DNA from: Streptomyces sp. NBC_00236
Lineage (GTDB): Bacteria; Actinomycetota; Actinomycetes; Streptomycetales; Streptomycetaceae
DNA: 64,000 nt
Assembly (NCBI RefSeq): GCF_036195045.1
Contig: NZ_CP108100.1
Span: 620,001-684,000, forward strand
Direction: 5' to 3'
Positions 27,307 through 36,210 of this stretch are shown in pieces. The notes under the pieces are model-generated. The model was not told where the DNA came from and did no database searches. It saw only the letters and a list, made by a program, of their open reading frames with translations. Within the stretch, counting starts at the first letter, position 1; the number at the start of each line of letters is the position of its first letter. A program made the position numbers and the translations under genes.

Positions 27307-29523
27307 TCAGCCCGCCTCGGGCGGGTTCTGCGCGTCGAAGGCGAAGAGGGTGTTCTTCGCCGCGGCCACGACCACCGCACCCCCCGCGACGGTGACGCGC
27401 GGGCTCGCGCCCTGCTCACCCGCCAGGCCGTCGGCCTGCGGGTCCGTCGTCCACAGGACCTTGCCGCCCTTCGGCGCCAGGGCGACCACCCGGCCCGATG
27501 CCGAGCTGAAGTACAGGGCGCCGGTCCCCGCCGCAGGGCCCGCTGCACCCTCCACACCCGTCTGCCGGAACCACTTCTTCCGGCCGGTCGCGGGGTCGAT
27601 CGCCGTGATGAGTCCGGTCTGCCCGCTCACGTAGACGGTGCCGTCCGCCATTCCCGGCGTTCCCGCGTAGGTCCTGGCCAGCCGGGAGTAGGTCACCTTC
27701 CGCGAGACCGGGTCGACCCGCACCACCCCGTCGTAGCCGGTCGTTCCCGCTCCCTCCCTGTGCTCCTGGAGCAGTACGAGCCTGCCGCCGGCGACGCCCA
27801 CCGGCACGGCGGGGCCGTCGACCGCGAGGGGACTGCCCAGCGTCCCCGAGGCGCGGTCGACCGCGTACAGGGTGGGGTGGCGCACCGCCAAGGCGTCGAT
27901 CTCGGCATCCGTCGCGCACATCGCGAACAGCCGCGCGCCCACCGGGACGGGGGCACACTGCGTACCCCCGGGGAAAGAGGTCGTCCAGGTGACCTCACCG
28001 CTGTGCGCGTCCCGGGCCTCGAAGCGGGAGTTGTAGGCGTCGACGGTCACCACCACGGAGCCGATCACAGCGGCGTCCAGGGTCCGGCCCGTGACCGCCG
28101 TCGACTGGGCGCCGGACGGCACGGACCACAACTCCCGGCCGCTGTCCGCGTCAAGGGCCACTACCTCGGTGGAGGGATCCTGCGGAGCGTCCTGAGCGGC
28201 GAAGCGGTAGCCGAGCACGGTGCCGTCGGTGACGCCCACCAGGTGCATGCCCTGGACGGGGACGCCCGGGCTCTTCGCCGTCCACTGCGACGAACCGTCC
28301 ACGGCACTGATGCGGGTCGCCACCACACCGCCGCCCCCGCAGAACAGCGCGTCCCCGCGCGCGACGCAGCGCAGTTCGTCGGGAATGTCCTCGTCCCCGC
28401 CCCGCACGGTCCTGCGCCACGGCTTGAAACCGTCCGGCAGCGCGCCACCCGGCGCCGCGACGCTGTTGCCCTTCTCGCCGTCGCTGTTCGCGCCGGAGTC
28501 GCCCGTCTTCAGCGCGGCGGCTCCCCCGCCGATCGCCGCCACCGCGACCGCCGTCGCGAGCACGGGCCGCCACCGGCTGCGCAGCCGGCGCCCGATGGCG
28601 GTGCTCGCGTTGCCGGAAGGGGGCGGGGCGGACGGGTCCGGGGTGGGCGTCGCGAAGTGATGCTGGGTGTTCATGTCCCGGGTGCGGCCCGCACCCGCCC
28701 GGTGCACGCCGCCGAGGTCGGCCGGCAGGTCCCGCAGCAGCACGAGGAGTTCCTCCGCCGAGGGGCGGCCCTCGGGCTCCTTGTCCAGGCACGGCTCGAC
28801 GACCGCGCGCAACGCCACCGGTACGGCGTCCAGCGACGGCTCCTCGTGAACCACCTGATAGGCCGTCATGTACGGGCTGTCCGAGTCGAAGGGCCCGCGG
28901 CCGGTCGCCGCGTACACCAGCAGTGTCCCCAGCGAGAAGACGTCGGACCGCGGTCCCACACCACGCGGCGCCTGCAACTGCTCCGGCGACATGAACGGCG
29001 GCGTACCGATGACCCGCCCCGTCATCGTCAGCGTCTGCTGGTCCACGGCGCGCGAGATGCCGAAGTCGATGACGCGCGGGCCCTCGGGCGAGAGCACGAC
29101 GTTCGAGGGCTTCAGGTCACGGTGGACGACCCCGACCCGGTGGATGTCGCGGAGCGCCTCCGCCAGCCCGATGGCGAGCCTCCGCAGCTCGCCTCCGTCC
29201 AGCGGGCCGTGCGCCGCGATGTACTGGGCGAGCGTATGCCCCTCGATATACGTCGTGGCCATCCACGGCTGCTCGGCGTCGGGGGCGGCGTCGACCACGG
29301 CGGCGGTGAACGCGCCGCTCACCCGTCTCGCCGCCGCCACCTCCTGACGGAAGCGCATGCGGAACTCGTCGTCCCCCGCGTACTGCTGGTGAATCAGCTT
29401 GATGGCGACCGGCCGCCCCGAACTCGTACGGGCCAGAAAGACCGTGCCCATGCCGCCCGAACCGAGCCGCGCCTCAAGCGGATAGCCGCCGATCTCGGCC
29501 GGGTCACCTGCGCGCAGCGACAC
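27307..29523 (-). CDS. Membrane Ser/Thr protein kinase with extracellular PQQ-type beta-propeller
   Basis: A 738-residue Hanks-type kinase. The N-terminal catalytic domain has GSGGMGTVFLA, the VAIKLI lysine, HRDLKPSNVV, DFGISRA and FMSPEQL. Residues near 310-330 (VLATAVAVAAIGGGAAAL) form the single membrane span, so the C-terminal part is outside. That part is a run of PQQ/BamB-like blades (SQWTAKSPG, VVALDADSGRELWSVPSG, VVALAPKGGKVLWTTDPQ), a probable ligand sensor. The GTG at 29523 with GGAGG upstream places the start just before the kinase domain; the longer frame adds 45 residues unlike the family. Confidence 0.9.
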   Translation of the reverse strand: MSLRAGDPAEIGGYPLEARLGSGGMGTVFLARTSSGRPVAIKLIHQQYAGDDEFRMRFRQEVAAARRVSGAFTAAVVDAAPDAEQPWMATTYIEGHTLAQYIAAHGPLDGGELRRLAIGLAEALRDIHRVGVVHRDLKPSNVVLSPEGPRVIDFGISRAVDQQTLTMTGRVIGTPPFMSPEQLQAPRGVGPRSDVFSLGTLLVYAATGRGPFDSDSPYMTAYQVVHEEPSLDAVPVALRAVVEPCLDKEPEGRPSAEELLVLLRDLPADLGGVHRAGAGRTRDMNTQHHFATPTPDPSAPPPSGNASTAIGRRLRSRWRPVLATAVAVAAIGGGAAALKTGDSGANSDGEKGNSVAAPGGALPDGFKPWRRTVRGGDEDIPDELRCVARGDALFCGGGGVVATRISAVDGSSQWTAKSPGVPVQGMHLVGVTDGTVLGYRFAAQDAPQDPSTEVVALDADSGRELWSVPSGAQSTAVTGRTLDAAVIGSVVVTVDAYNSRFEARDAHSGEVTWTTSFPGGTQCAPVPVGARLFAMCATDAEIDALAVRHPTLYAVDRASGTLGSPLAVDGPAVPVGVAGGRLVLLQEHREGAGTTGYDGVVRVDPVSRKVTYSRLARTYAGTPGMADGTVYVSGQTGLITAIDPATGRKKWFRQTGVEGAAGPAAGTGALYFSSASGRVVALAPKGGKVLWTTDPQADGLAGEQGASPRVTVAGGAVVVAAAKNTLFAFDAQNPPEAG

Positions 29524-29682
29524 TCTTCCCGTCCTCCCGTCCCCCGTGCACCTCTGGCTCCACGGGCGTGCGTATCCGTCCTGCACACAAACTAGTCGCA
29601 GGGCGGTACGGCGGAGCAAAGCGGGTGACGAACCGGGAGCCCGGAGGCGCGCTCGCACGCCCCGGGCGGCCCGGTCCCTGTC

Positions 29683-31257
29683 TCAGGAGGCGTCCTGCCT
29701 GACGGGCTTCAGCCGGTCGCCCTCCGGCATCGCGGCCTTCAGCAGCTCCGCGGAACGGATGGTGCGGGTGCCCCGCGAGACCCCGAGCCGTACCCGGGCG
29801 CCGGTCGCGATGCCCTGGGAGGCCGCGGGCAGTGCCCAGGCGGTCGTCAGGTCCGTGGTCCCCTCGTCCAGGACCAGGAAGCGGGCCGCCCCCTTCCCCT
29901 TGCGGGACTCCATCCGCAGCACCTCACCGGTGATCGTGTCCGGCTCCCGGCGCTGCAGACAGGCGAGGACCAGGAAGTACACGGCCAGCGCGCCGACGAC
30001 CACGACTGCTGCCAACTCGCCGGGCAGAGGCCCCTCGTGGGCCGCCGCATCGGTGAACCAGCCGTGGTCGCTCCGCTCGAAGTTGCCGGGCATCATCGCC
30101 AGGAACGCCACCAGCAGCGTCCAACGGCTGAACTTGCCGGCCACCACGAGCCCGAGCAGCGCGCTGCCCACCCAGCCGGCACTCAGCACGATTCCCGGCT
30201 GTCGCCACGCGCCCTCGCTGTGCGCCTCGATGCCGACCGACCAGTCGGGCTGCCGCAGCACCGCGAAGGCGCACAGGCCCGCCGCGGCCACGGCCGCCCC
30301 GGACGCCAGATACAGCAGGTGGACCGTCGATCCGCCGAATCCGGGGCGCAGCCGCGGGTAGCGGATCCGCACCGGTCGCCAGGTCCCTCCGTACGAGGAC
30401 CAGACGCGTCGCCGGTCTCCCGAGTCGAAGCCGAGGAGCCGGCTGGTGAGGGTGGTGACGCCGAGCGCGGTCCCGTACGCGAGATAGCGGTCCCAGACGG
30501 CCACGGCTGCGGGCGGCAGCCGGGCGAAGTCCTCGTGAGCGGTCAGCCAGGACCGCAGTCCGGCCCAGTGCCCGGCGCGCTCCAGTCCCCTCGGCGTCGC
30601 CCGCTCCCTCAGTGACTTGCCGAGCAGGAACATCAGCGGGAGCGCCGGCGCCACGCCGACGGCGAGCGCGGCGCGCACGCTGTGGCCTCCCATGACCGCG
30701 GCCACGGTGAACAGCGCACCGGGCACGAACGCGCCGAACATCAGCGCACTGCCGAGCCACGGTGCGAACCGGAACCGGGACAGGCCGCGCAGCCGGGCCT
30801 CGCCGATGATCTCCTTGCGCAGCTCGGTGTTCCAGGCGGCGGCACGCTTGACGTCACGGAAGGCGATCGCCCCGATGGGGGCGGCGCCGTTCACCGCGCG
30901 GGCGCTGACGCGGTCCAGTACCCGTCGCTCGTAGGGCAGCAGCATCGGCGCCGCCCGGCCGGCCTCGGTGACGTGAACGCTGGTGCGGGCCGGGTCGTCG
31001 CCCGGCTGCCGCAGCTCGACGAAGCCGCGGGCCGCGAGGTCCAGCAGGGTGGCCGCGGCTGCGTGCTCCACGCCCCGCCAGCCGTTGCCGAGCAGGCTGA
31101 CCACGGCCGGCGACTCGGGTTCGTCCCCGAGCTCCTGGGTCGCGGGCCCCGGCGTGACCACGCCGTTGCGGGTGAAGGCCAGGGCGAAGCCGAAGGCGAC
31201 GAGCCAGAGCACGATCAGGGCGGCGCCGCCCCAGTAGAGCTGTTCGATGTGTGTCAC
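29683..31257 (-). CDS. DUF2207-family membrane protein
   Basis: A 524-residue integral membrane protein. It starts with a membrane segment (GGAALIVLWLVAFGFALAF). A soluble part follows with ESPAVVSLLGNGW and AATLLDLAARGFVELRQ, which is the winged-helix-like signature of DUF2207 proteins. Several further membrane segments lie between residues 165 and 440. The ATG overlaps the stop of the LemA gene (ATGA), and the LemA/DUF2207 pair is a common partnership. Function unknown; LemA-linked proteins are often placed in envelope homeostasis. Confidence 0.84.
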   Translation of the reverse strand: MTHIEQLYWGGAALIVLWLVAFGFALAFTRNGVVTPGPATQELGDEPESPAVVSLLGNGWRGVEHAAAATLLDLAARGFVELRQPGDDPARTSVHVTEAGRAAPMLLPYERRVLDRVSARAVNGAAPIGAIAFRDVKRAAAWNTELRKEIIGEARLRGLSRFRFAPWLGSALMFGAFVPGALFTVAAVMGGHSVRAALAVGVAPALPLMFLLGKSLRERATPRGLERAGHWAGLRSWLTAHEDFARLPPAAVAVWDRYLAYGTALGVTTLTSRLLGFDSGDRRRVWSSYGGTWRPVRIRYPRLRPGFGGSTVHLLYLASGAAVAAAGLCAFAVLRQPDWSVGIEAHSEGAWRQPGIVLSAGWVGSALLGLVVAGKFSRWTLLVAFLAMMPGNFERSDHGWFTDAAAHEGPLPGELAAVVVVGALAVYFLVLACLQRREPDTITGEVLRMESRKGKGAARFLVLDEGTTDLTTAWALPAASQGIATGARVRLGVSRGTRTIRSAELLKAAMPEGDRLKPVRQDAS

Positions 31258-31820
31258 GCGAATCTCACCTGGACCGGGTCCTGCGGCGCACCGGCGGCCT
31301 CGAAGTACTCCCGCAGCCCGTGCGCTCCGCCCAGCCCGGCCACGATGTTCCCGGGGAAACTCTCCAGGGCGGTGTGGTAGCTCTGCACGGCGCTGTTGTA
31401 GAACTGCCGCGCGTACGCGATCTTGTCCTCCGCCGCCCTCAGCTCGGCCTGCACCGTGCTGAAGTGCTGATCGGCCTTGAGGTCCGGATAGCTCTCCCCG
31501 AGCGCGAACAGCTTCCCCAACGTCGCGGTGAGCGCGTCCTCGGCGGCCGCCCGCTCCGTCACCCCGAGTTCGCCGCTGACGGCCGCCCCGCGGGCGGCGG
31601 TGACCGCTTCGAAGGTTCCGCGCTCATGGGCGGCGTAGCCGCGGGCCCCCTCGACCAGATTCGGGATCAGATCGTGGCGCCGCTTCAACTGCACGTCGAT
31701 CTGCGCCCACGAGGCCTGCGTCTGATTCCGCAGCCGGACGAGCCGGTTGTAGGTTCTGATGACCCACCACACGCCCACGACCACCAATACCGCAACAATC
31801 GCACCCACGATGACACCCAC
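31254..31820 (-). CDS. LemA-family protein
   Basis: A 188-residue LemA protein: one N-terminal membrane helix (VIVGAIVAVLVVVGVWWV), then a long helical domain with YNRLVRLRNQTQASWAQIDVQLKRRHDLIPNLVE-type sequence and a central YPDLKADQHFSTVQAEL block. Both are family hallmarks. I chose the GTG at 31820 because the membrane helix follows directly; an ATG at 31877 would add 19 polar residues. First gene of the LemA-DUF2207 operon. Confidence 0.88.
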   Translation of the reverse strand: MGVIVGAIVAVLVVVGVWWVIRTYNRLVRLRNQTQASWAQIDVQLKRRHDLIPNLVEGARGYAAHERGTFEAVTAARGAAVSGELGVTERAAAEDALTATLGKLFALGESYPDLKADQHFSTVQAELRAAEDKIAYARQFYNSAVQSYHTALESFPGNIVAGLGGAHGLREYFEAAGAPQDPVQVRFA

Positions 31821-31977
31821 GGCGTCGCCCCCAGAGGCCCTCAAGGATCTGCCCCCCTGGCCGATCGACGTGATCATATTCCGGCCGTCAAGGCCCGGTC
31901 GGCCGGGGGCGTCCGTCCCTGAACCGGCCGCCTGTCGCCCGTCGCCCTTCGCCCATCGCCCTTGAACGGAACCGTCC

Positions 31978-32991
31978 TCACACGGTCAGCCAGCCCCGCA
32001 GCGCCGCCTGCACCCCGGCCTGGAACCGGGTCTCCGCGTTCAGGGCCTGCATCAGGCGGGTGATGCGGCGGCGGACCGTGTGCACGTGGATGTCGAGGCG
32101 CCGGGCCATGGCCTCGTCCTTCAGGCCGGAGGCGAGCATGGTCAGCAACTCCCGGTCCTCCTCCGTGATCCGGTCGTGCGTGACGGACCCGATGGGAAGC
32201 GCCCGCTCCCAGACCGACTCGAACAGCGGCACCAGCGCGTTGCTCAGGAGCGAGTCGCTCACCAACAGGGCCGACGCCGTCGGATCCGCCGCGTCGGTCG
32301 GCGGCAGCAGGGTCACCCGCCGGTCCACCGTGATCAGCTTCGTCGGCAGGTCCGTTCCCACCCGAATCTGGACGCCCTGCACGGCCAGATCGCCCAGGCC
32401 GCGGGCGCGCCCCTGGAAGCTCAGCCCCTCGCGGTCCACCACGGCCCGGACCCGGACCCCTCGCCGTACCGGCTCGGCCATGTCAAGGGGCACCGGCATG
32501 CCGTCCGGCTGACTGGCCGCGTAGGGCGGCCGGTCCAGAAGCGCCACCTCCTCGCTCGCCGACACCAGCAGCGAGGCCACCCGCGCGGCGATCGCCGCGC
32601 CGCCGCGGACCGTCTCGATGCCGGTGGCGCGAGGGGTGTTCACGGTGCTCAGCAACTGGGCGGCGATCCGGTCGACGGATCCGGTCAGCTCCTCCAACTC
32701 CGCTGATCTGTGGAGGAGTTCGGCCTGCCTCAGATGGATCAGGTTGCGCAGCGCGGTGGCGGGAGGCACGGCGGCGGGCAGCCCCGCCGCATCTCGGGCC
32801 GGGTGGGTGAAGTGGTGTTCGGCCAGCTGGTCGAGGGCATGCGTGACGCGGCGCACGGTGAGCCCGAGGGAATGGGTCAGCGCGGTACGGGAGACGTGTT
32901 CGGGTGTGTCGAGCAACGCCTCGTACACCCGGAGTTCGTCCGCTCCGAGCCCGAGCGCCTGCCATTGCGTGTCCCACCCAGTCAGCCCCAC
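31978..32991 (-). CDS. TrmB/LuxR-type helix-turn-helix regulator
   Basis: A 337-residue regulator built from an N-terminal TrmB-like winged helix (GADELRVYEALLDTPEHVSRTALTHSL), a middle PLD/TrmB-sensor-like domain (residues 110-250), and a C-terminal LuxR-type HTH (TEEDRELLTMLASGLKDEAMARRL, then HVHTVRRRITRLMQALN). The start is a GTG at 32991. It is divergent from the secreted M4 protease across 148 bp with a palindrome, so it may control that gene. No receiver domain, so it is not a classic response regulator. Confidence 0.87.
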   Translation of the reverse strand: MGLTGWDTQWQALGLGADELRVYEALLDTPEHVSRTALTHSLGLTVRRVTHALDQLAEHHFTHPARDAAGLPAAVPPATALRNLIHLRQAELLHRSAELEELTGSVDRIAAQLLSTVNTPRATGIETVRGGAAIAARVASLLVSASEEVALLDRPPYAASQPDGMPVPLDMAEPVRRGVRVRAVVDREGLSFQGRARGLGDLAVQGVQIRVGTDLPTKLITVDRRVTLLPPTDAADPTASALLVSDSLLSNALVPLFESVWERALPIGSVTHDRITEEDRELLTMLASGLKDEAMARRLDIHVHTVRRRITRLMQALNAETRFQAGVQAALRGWLTV

Positions 32992-33019
32992 TGGCTGAAT
33001 ACTTGCCTGTCAATGCAGG

Positions 33020-33033
33020 CCACACAAGTGTGG
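33020..33033. promoter_or_regulatory. Palindrome between LuxR-type regulator and M4 protease
   Basis: CCACACAAGTGTGG is a 6-bp inverted repeat around AA. The related half site ACAAGTGCACA follows at 33040. It lies 29 bp from the regulator GTG and 107 bp from the protease start, a reasonable operator position. No experimental consensus is known to me. Confidence 0.45.
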
Positions 33034-33139
33034 ACGTTTACAAGTGCACACCCGGAACGCATTGTTCACACCCTGCTCCGGCACTTGCATGTCCCCATCC
33101 GATAACCGTTCATGCAGCAGTGGCACCGGAGGGGCACCC

Positions 33140-35998
33140 GTGCGGAGTTCAGCGCGCAAGAGATCAGCCAGAGCAGGACAGGGTTCCGGCAGTGTGTTCG
33201 TCGGCCAGGGCATAGCCGCGGTTCTGGCCGCGGCGGGCCTGTTGGTCACAGCCATGCCCGCCGCTCAGGCGGACACCACCACGGCCTCGGCCACGTCCGA
33301 GGTGACGCCGGGTGCCGAGACCGACACGCCTTCGCTCGTCACCGGACTGAACGAAGAGACCGCCGCCACCGGCACCGCGGCCGACGCCGCCCGTGGTCAC
33401 CTCAAGGCCAAGAAGGGCCGCTACCACATCGCGGACACCTCGGCGAAGGACCTGGCCTCGGCCGGGACCATGACCGAGAAGGGCGGCAAGGAGACGGTCC
33501 GTCTCCAGCAGAAGTACAAGGGTGTCGAGGTCCTCGGCGGCCAGTACCTCGTGCGCATGACCAAGAAGGACGGCAAGCGCACCGTCATCGGCACCTCCGG
33601 CAACTACTTCACTCAGCTGAAGCTCGACACGGTCGCCCCGAAGGTCTCCGAGCAGACCGCGATCGAGCGCGCTGTCTCCGCCGTCTCCTCGCAGCTCGGC
33701 GGCGGCCTCCTGCGCGCCCCGGCCAAGGGCGAGAAGACCGGCACGACCGCGTTCACCGGCAAGGCCGGGGCGGTCACCATCCTTCCGCAGGGCACCGGCG
33801 TGCTGACCCGGCACATCACCGTGACCGGCGTCAGCCCGGCCGACGGCTCGCCGGTCCAGCAGGAGGTGTACGTCGACGCGCACTCCGGCTTCCCGGTGCT
33901 GCAGTACAGCGGCATCCAGACCTTCGGCGCCACGAACACCGCCACCGGCGCCACCGACGGCGCGGCGCCCGCCGGCGACGCCTCCACCGAATCCGCCGAC
34001 CAGCTCGTCGTCAAGGGCAGCGGTGTCCGGTACAACGGCGAGAAGGCCGAGATCAATCTGTACAAGGACATCAACGGTGTCTACCAGATGATCGACTACA
34101 GCAAGCGGGCAGCGAACTCCCCCTACGCGGGCCCCATGATCGCCACCTATGACGCCCGCGGCAAGGAGGCCTACACCGCCTCCGGTACCTGGCCCACCAA
34201 CATCCAGACCTTCCGGCCCGCCACCCCGGAGCTCGGCGAGGAGTACACGAACTCCGGTGCCGTGGCCGCCCACTGGGCGGCCGGCAAGGTCTACGACTTC
34301 TACAAGAACCACTTCGACCGGAACAGCCTCGACGGCAAGGACGGCTTCATCTACTCCCTGGTCGGAGTCGTCAACAACGGGCAGCCGTACAACAACGCCT
34401 TCTGGGACGGCACCAAGATGGTGTACGGCCAGGGCGGCGGGGACTATCGCACCTTCTCCGCCGACACCGACGTCGTCGGCCACGAGATGACCCACGGCGT
34501 CGTCACCCACACCGCGAACCTGGTCTACGCGGGCCAGTCCGGCGCGATGAACGAGGCCATCGCCGACTACTTCGGCAACGCCATCGACCTGGAGGCCAAC
34601 CACCAGTCGATGGGCGACCCGGACGCCGGCCTGCTCGGCGAGGACCTGTGCACCACCGCGGGTCCCCGTGAGTGCGCCCTGCGCGACCTCAACGACGGCG
34701 CGACCACGTCGAAGGACTTCATCGGCGTCAGCTACCGCGGCGACAGCGGCGGTGTGCACCTCAACTCCACGATCTTTTCGGGCGCCCTGTGGGACATGCG
34801 CCAGGACCTCGACCCGGAGTTCGCCGACCAGATCGTGTACCGCGCGCTTTCCGCGTACATGACGCCCCTGGACGGCTTCACCGAGGGCCGCGCCGCGGTC
34901 ATCGCCGCCGCACAGGAACTGGGCGCCACCAAGGCCCAGATGAAGATCGTCAAGAGCTCCTTCGACGCGCACGGCATCGTGCCCGGCTGGGAGACGGCGC
35001 TGGGCGTCGACACCGACACCCTGATGACCAAGAACAACACCACCGGCACCGGTTTCGGTACGGGCGGCGGCAAGTACGCCCTCTCCCGCTCCAACGAGGA
35101 CGGCAGCGAGCCGTACTCGGTATGGGTCGGCAACACGAGCGGCAAGGGCCAGCCGCAGCTGATCAGCCCGAACAACGGCAACTACAACGTGTACGCCGAC
35201 ACCGATGGCAAGAACGTCGCGTGGGCGGAGTACGGGCCGACGGACGTGAAGTTCCACGTGCGTCCGGTCGGCGGCGGTGTCGACAAGGTCGTCGGCGGTG
35301 TCGGCGCCAACGTCGACTCGCTGGTCATGGACGGCAACTTCATCGCCTACACCTACGTCAACCCGCGCACCGGGATGACGCAGGCCCGCTCCATCGACAT
35401 CCGGACCTCGGAGACGAAGGAGCTGTTCACCAACCCGGTCGGCTCCACGGCGCTTCCCTCCGTTCACGACGGCAAGATCGCGTACGCCAAGCTGTGGCCC
35501 GAGGCCGACGGCTACAAGCTCGGCGTCGAGGTCCTCGACACCGCCACCGGCAAAACCACGCTGATGCCGATCGACAAGGGCCACGTGGGCGGCATCGGCC
35601 AGACGGCCGTGACCGACGACGGCGTCTTCTGGATCGAGGACGACGACACCACCGACACGGGTCAGGCCGCGGTGCGCCGCGCGGACTTCGACGGCTCGGA
35701 CCCGGTCACCGTCACCCCGGAGGCCGGTGCGGGCTCGCTCTACGCGTACTCGCTGACCGCCTCCGACGACGCGGTCACCGTCACGTCGCTGCCGCCGGCC
35801 ACCTCGTGGGCCAACGAGACGCTGCCGAAGCTGTTCCAGATCGCACCCGACGGCAAGGGCGGCGCCCAGCGCGTCTCCTGCAACCGCGGTGACCAGGTCT
35901 TCGCCGCGGCCGACGAGGGCGGGCGCGTCCTGTGGCTCGACGGCACCACCGGCTTCACCAACCTGGTGAAGCGGGACCGCCCGGCGGGCTCGTGCTGA
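33140..35998 (+). CDS. Secreted M4-family (thermolysin-like) metallopeptidase with C-terminal propeller
   Basis: A 952-residue secreted zinc protease. An N-terminal signal (core VFVGQGIAAVLAAAGLLVTA, cut near AQA) is followed by FTP and PepSY-type propeptide regions that act as inhibitor and chaperone. The catalytic domain has His448-Glu-Met-Thr-His452 and Glu472 in NEAIADYFG, the thermolysin zinc site. From about residue 640 the sequence becomes a TolB/WD-like beta region (repeated YNVYADTDGKNVAWAEYG-type strands), longer than ordinary thermolysins. The GTG at 33140 sits six bases after GGAGGGG. Confidence 0.93.
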   Translation: MRSSARKRSARAGQGSGSVFVGQGIAAVLAAAGLLVTAMPAAQADTTTASATSEVTPGAETDTPSLVTGLNEETAATGTAADAARGHLKAKKGRYHIADTSAKDLASAGTMTEKGGKETVRLQQKYKGVEVLGGQYLVRMTKKDGKRTVIGTSGNYFTQLKLDTVAPKVSEQTAIERAVSAVSSQLGGGLLRAPAKGEKTGTTAFTGKAGAVTILPQGTGVLTRHITVTGVSPADGSPVQQEVYVDAHSGFPVLQYSGIQTFGATNTATGATDGAAPAGDASTESADQLVVKGSGVRYNGEKAEINLYKDINGVYQMIDYSKRAANSPYAGPMIATYDARGKEAYTASGTWPTNIQTFRPATPELGEEYTNSGAVAAHWAAGKVYDFYKNHFDRNSLDGKDGFIYSLVGVVNNGQPYNNAFWDGTKMVYGQGGGDYRTFSADTDVVGHEMTHGVVTHTANLVYAGQSGAMNEAIADYFGNAIDLEANHQSMGDPDAGLLGEDLCTTAGPRECALRDLNDGATTSKDFIGVSYRGDSGGVHLNSTIFSGALWDMRQDLDPEFADQIVYRALSAYMTPLDGFTEGRAAVIAAAQELGATKAQMKIVKSSFDAHGIVPGWETALGVDTDTLMTKNNTTGTGFGTGGGKYALSRSNEDGSEPYSVWVGNTSGKGQPQLISPNNGNYNVYADTDGKNVAWAEYGPTDVKFHVRPVGGGVDKVVGGVGANVDSLVMDGNFIAYTYVNPRTGMTQARSIDIRTSETKELFTNPVGSTALPSVHDGKIAYAKLWPEADGYKLGVEVLDTATGKTTLMPIDKGHVGGIGQTAVTDDGVFWIEDDDTTDTGQAAVRRADFDGSDPVTVTPEAGAGSLYAYSLTASDDAVTVTSLPPATSWANETLPKLFQIAPDGKGGAQRVSCNRGDQVFAAADEGGRVLWLDGTTGFTNLVKRDRPAGSC

Positions 35999-36016
35999 TC
36001 TGAGCTGACGGACGGG

Positions 36017-36052
36017 AGGGGCGGCCGGGCTTTGGGGAGCCCGGCCGCCCTT
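36017..36052 (+). terminator. Terminator after the M4 protease
   Basis: A 15-bp G/C-rich stem (36017-36031 with 36038-36052, one G-T pair) and a 6-base loop, 19 bases past the stop. Confidence 0.85.
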
Positions 36053-36210
36053 CGTCATGTGCTCGGCGCCCCGGACACCCGACCGGCCGTGCTCGCGCGG
36101 AGCAGTGATCCGTTCGGAGTAGCCCTGATGGCAGTGGAGTGACGCTGCGGCAAGGCTGGCGGTCAGGGCGACCGACGGGCTGTCCCGATTCTGCCGCGAG
36201 GGAGCGCACC

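Noticed and set aside
33044..33139. Extended N-terminus of the M4 protease
   Set aside because: It would place 32 polar residues before the signal peptide and lacks a ribosome site; the GTG at 33140 follows GGAGGGG.
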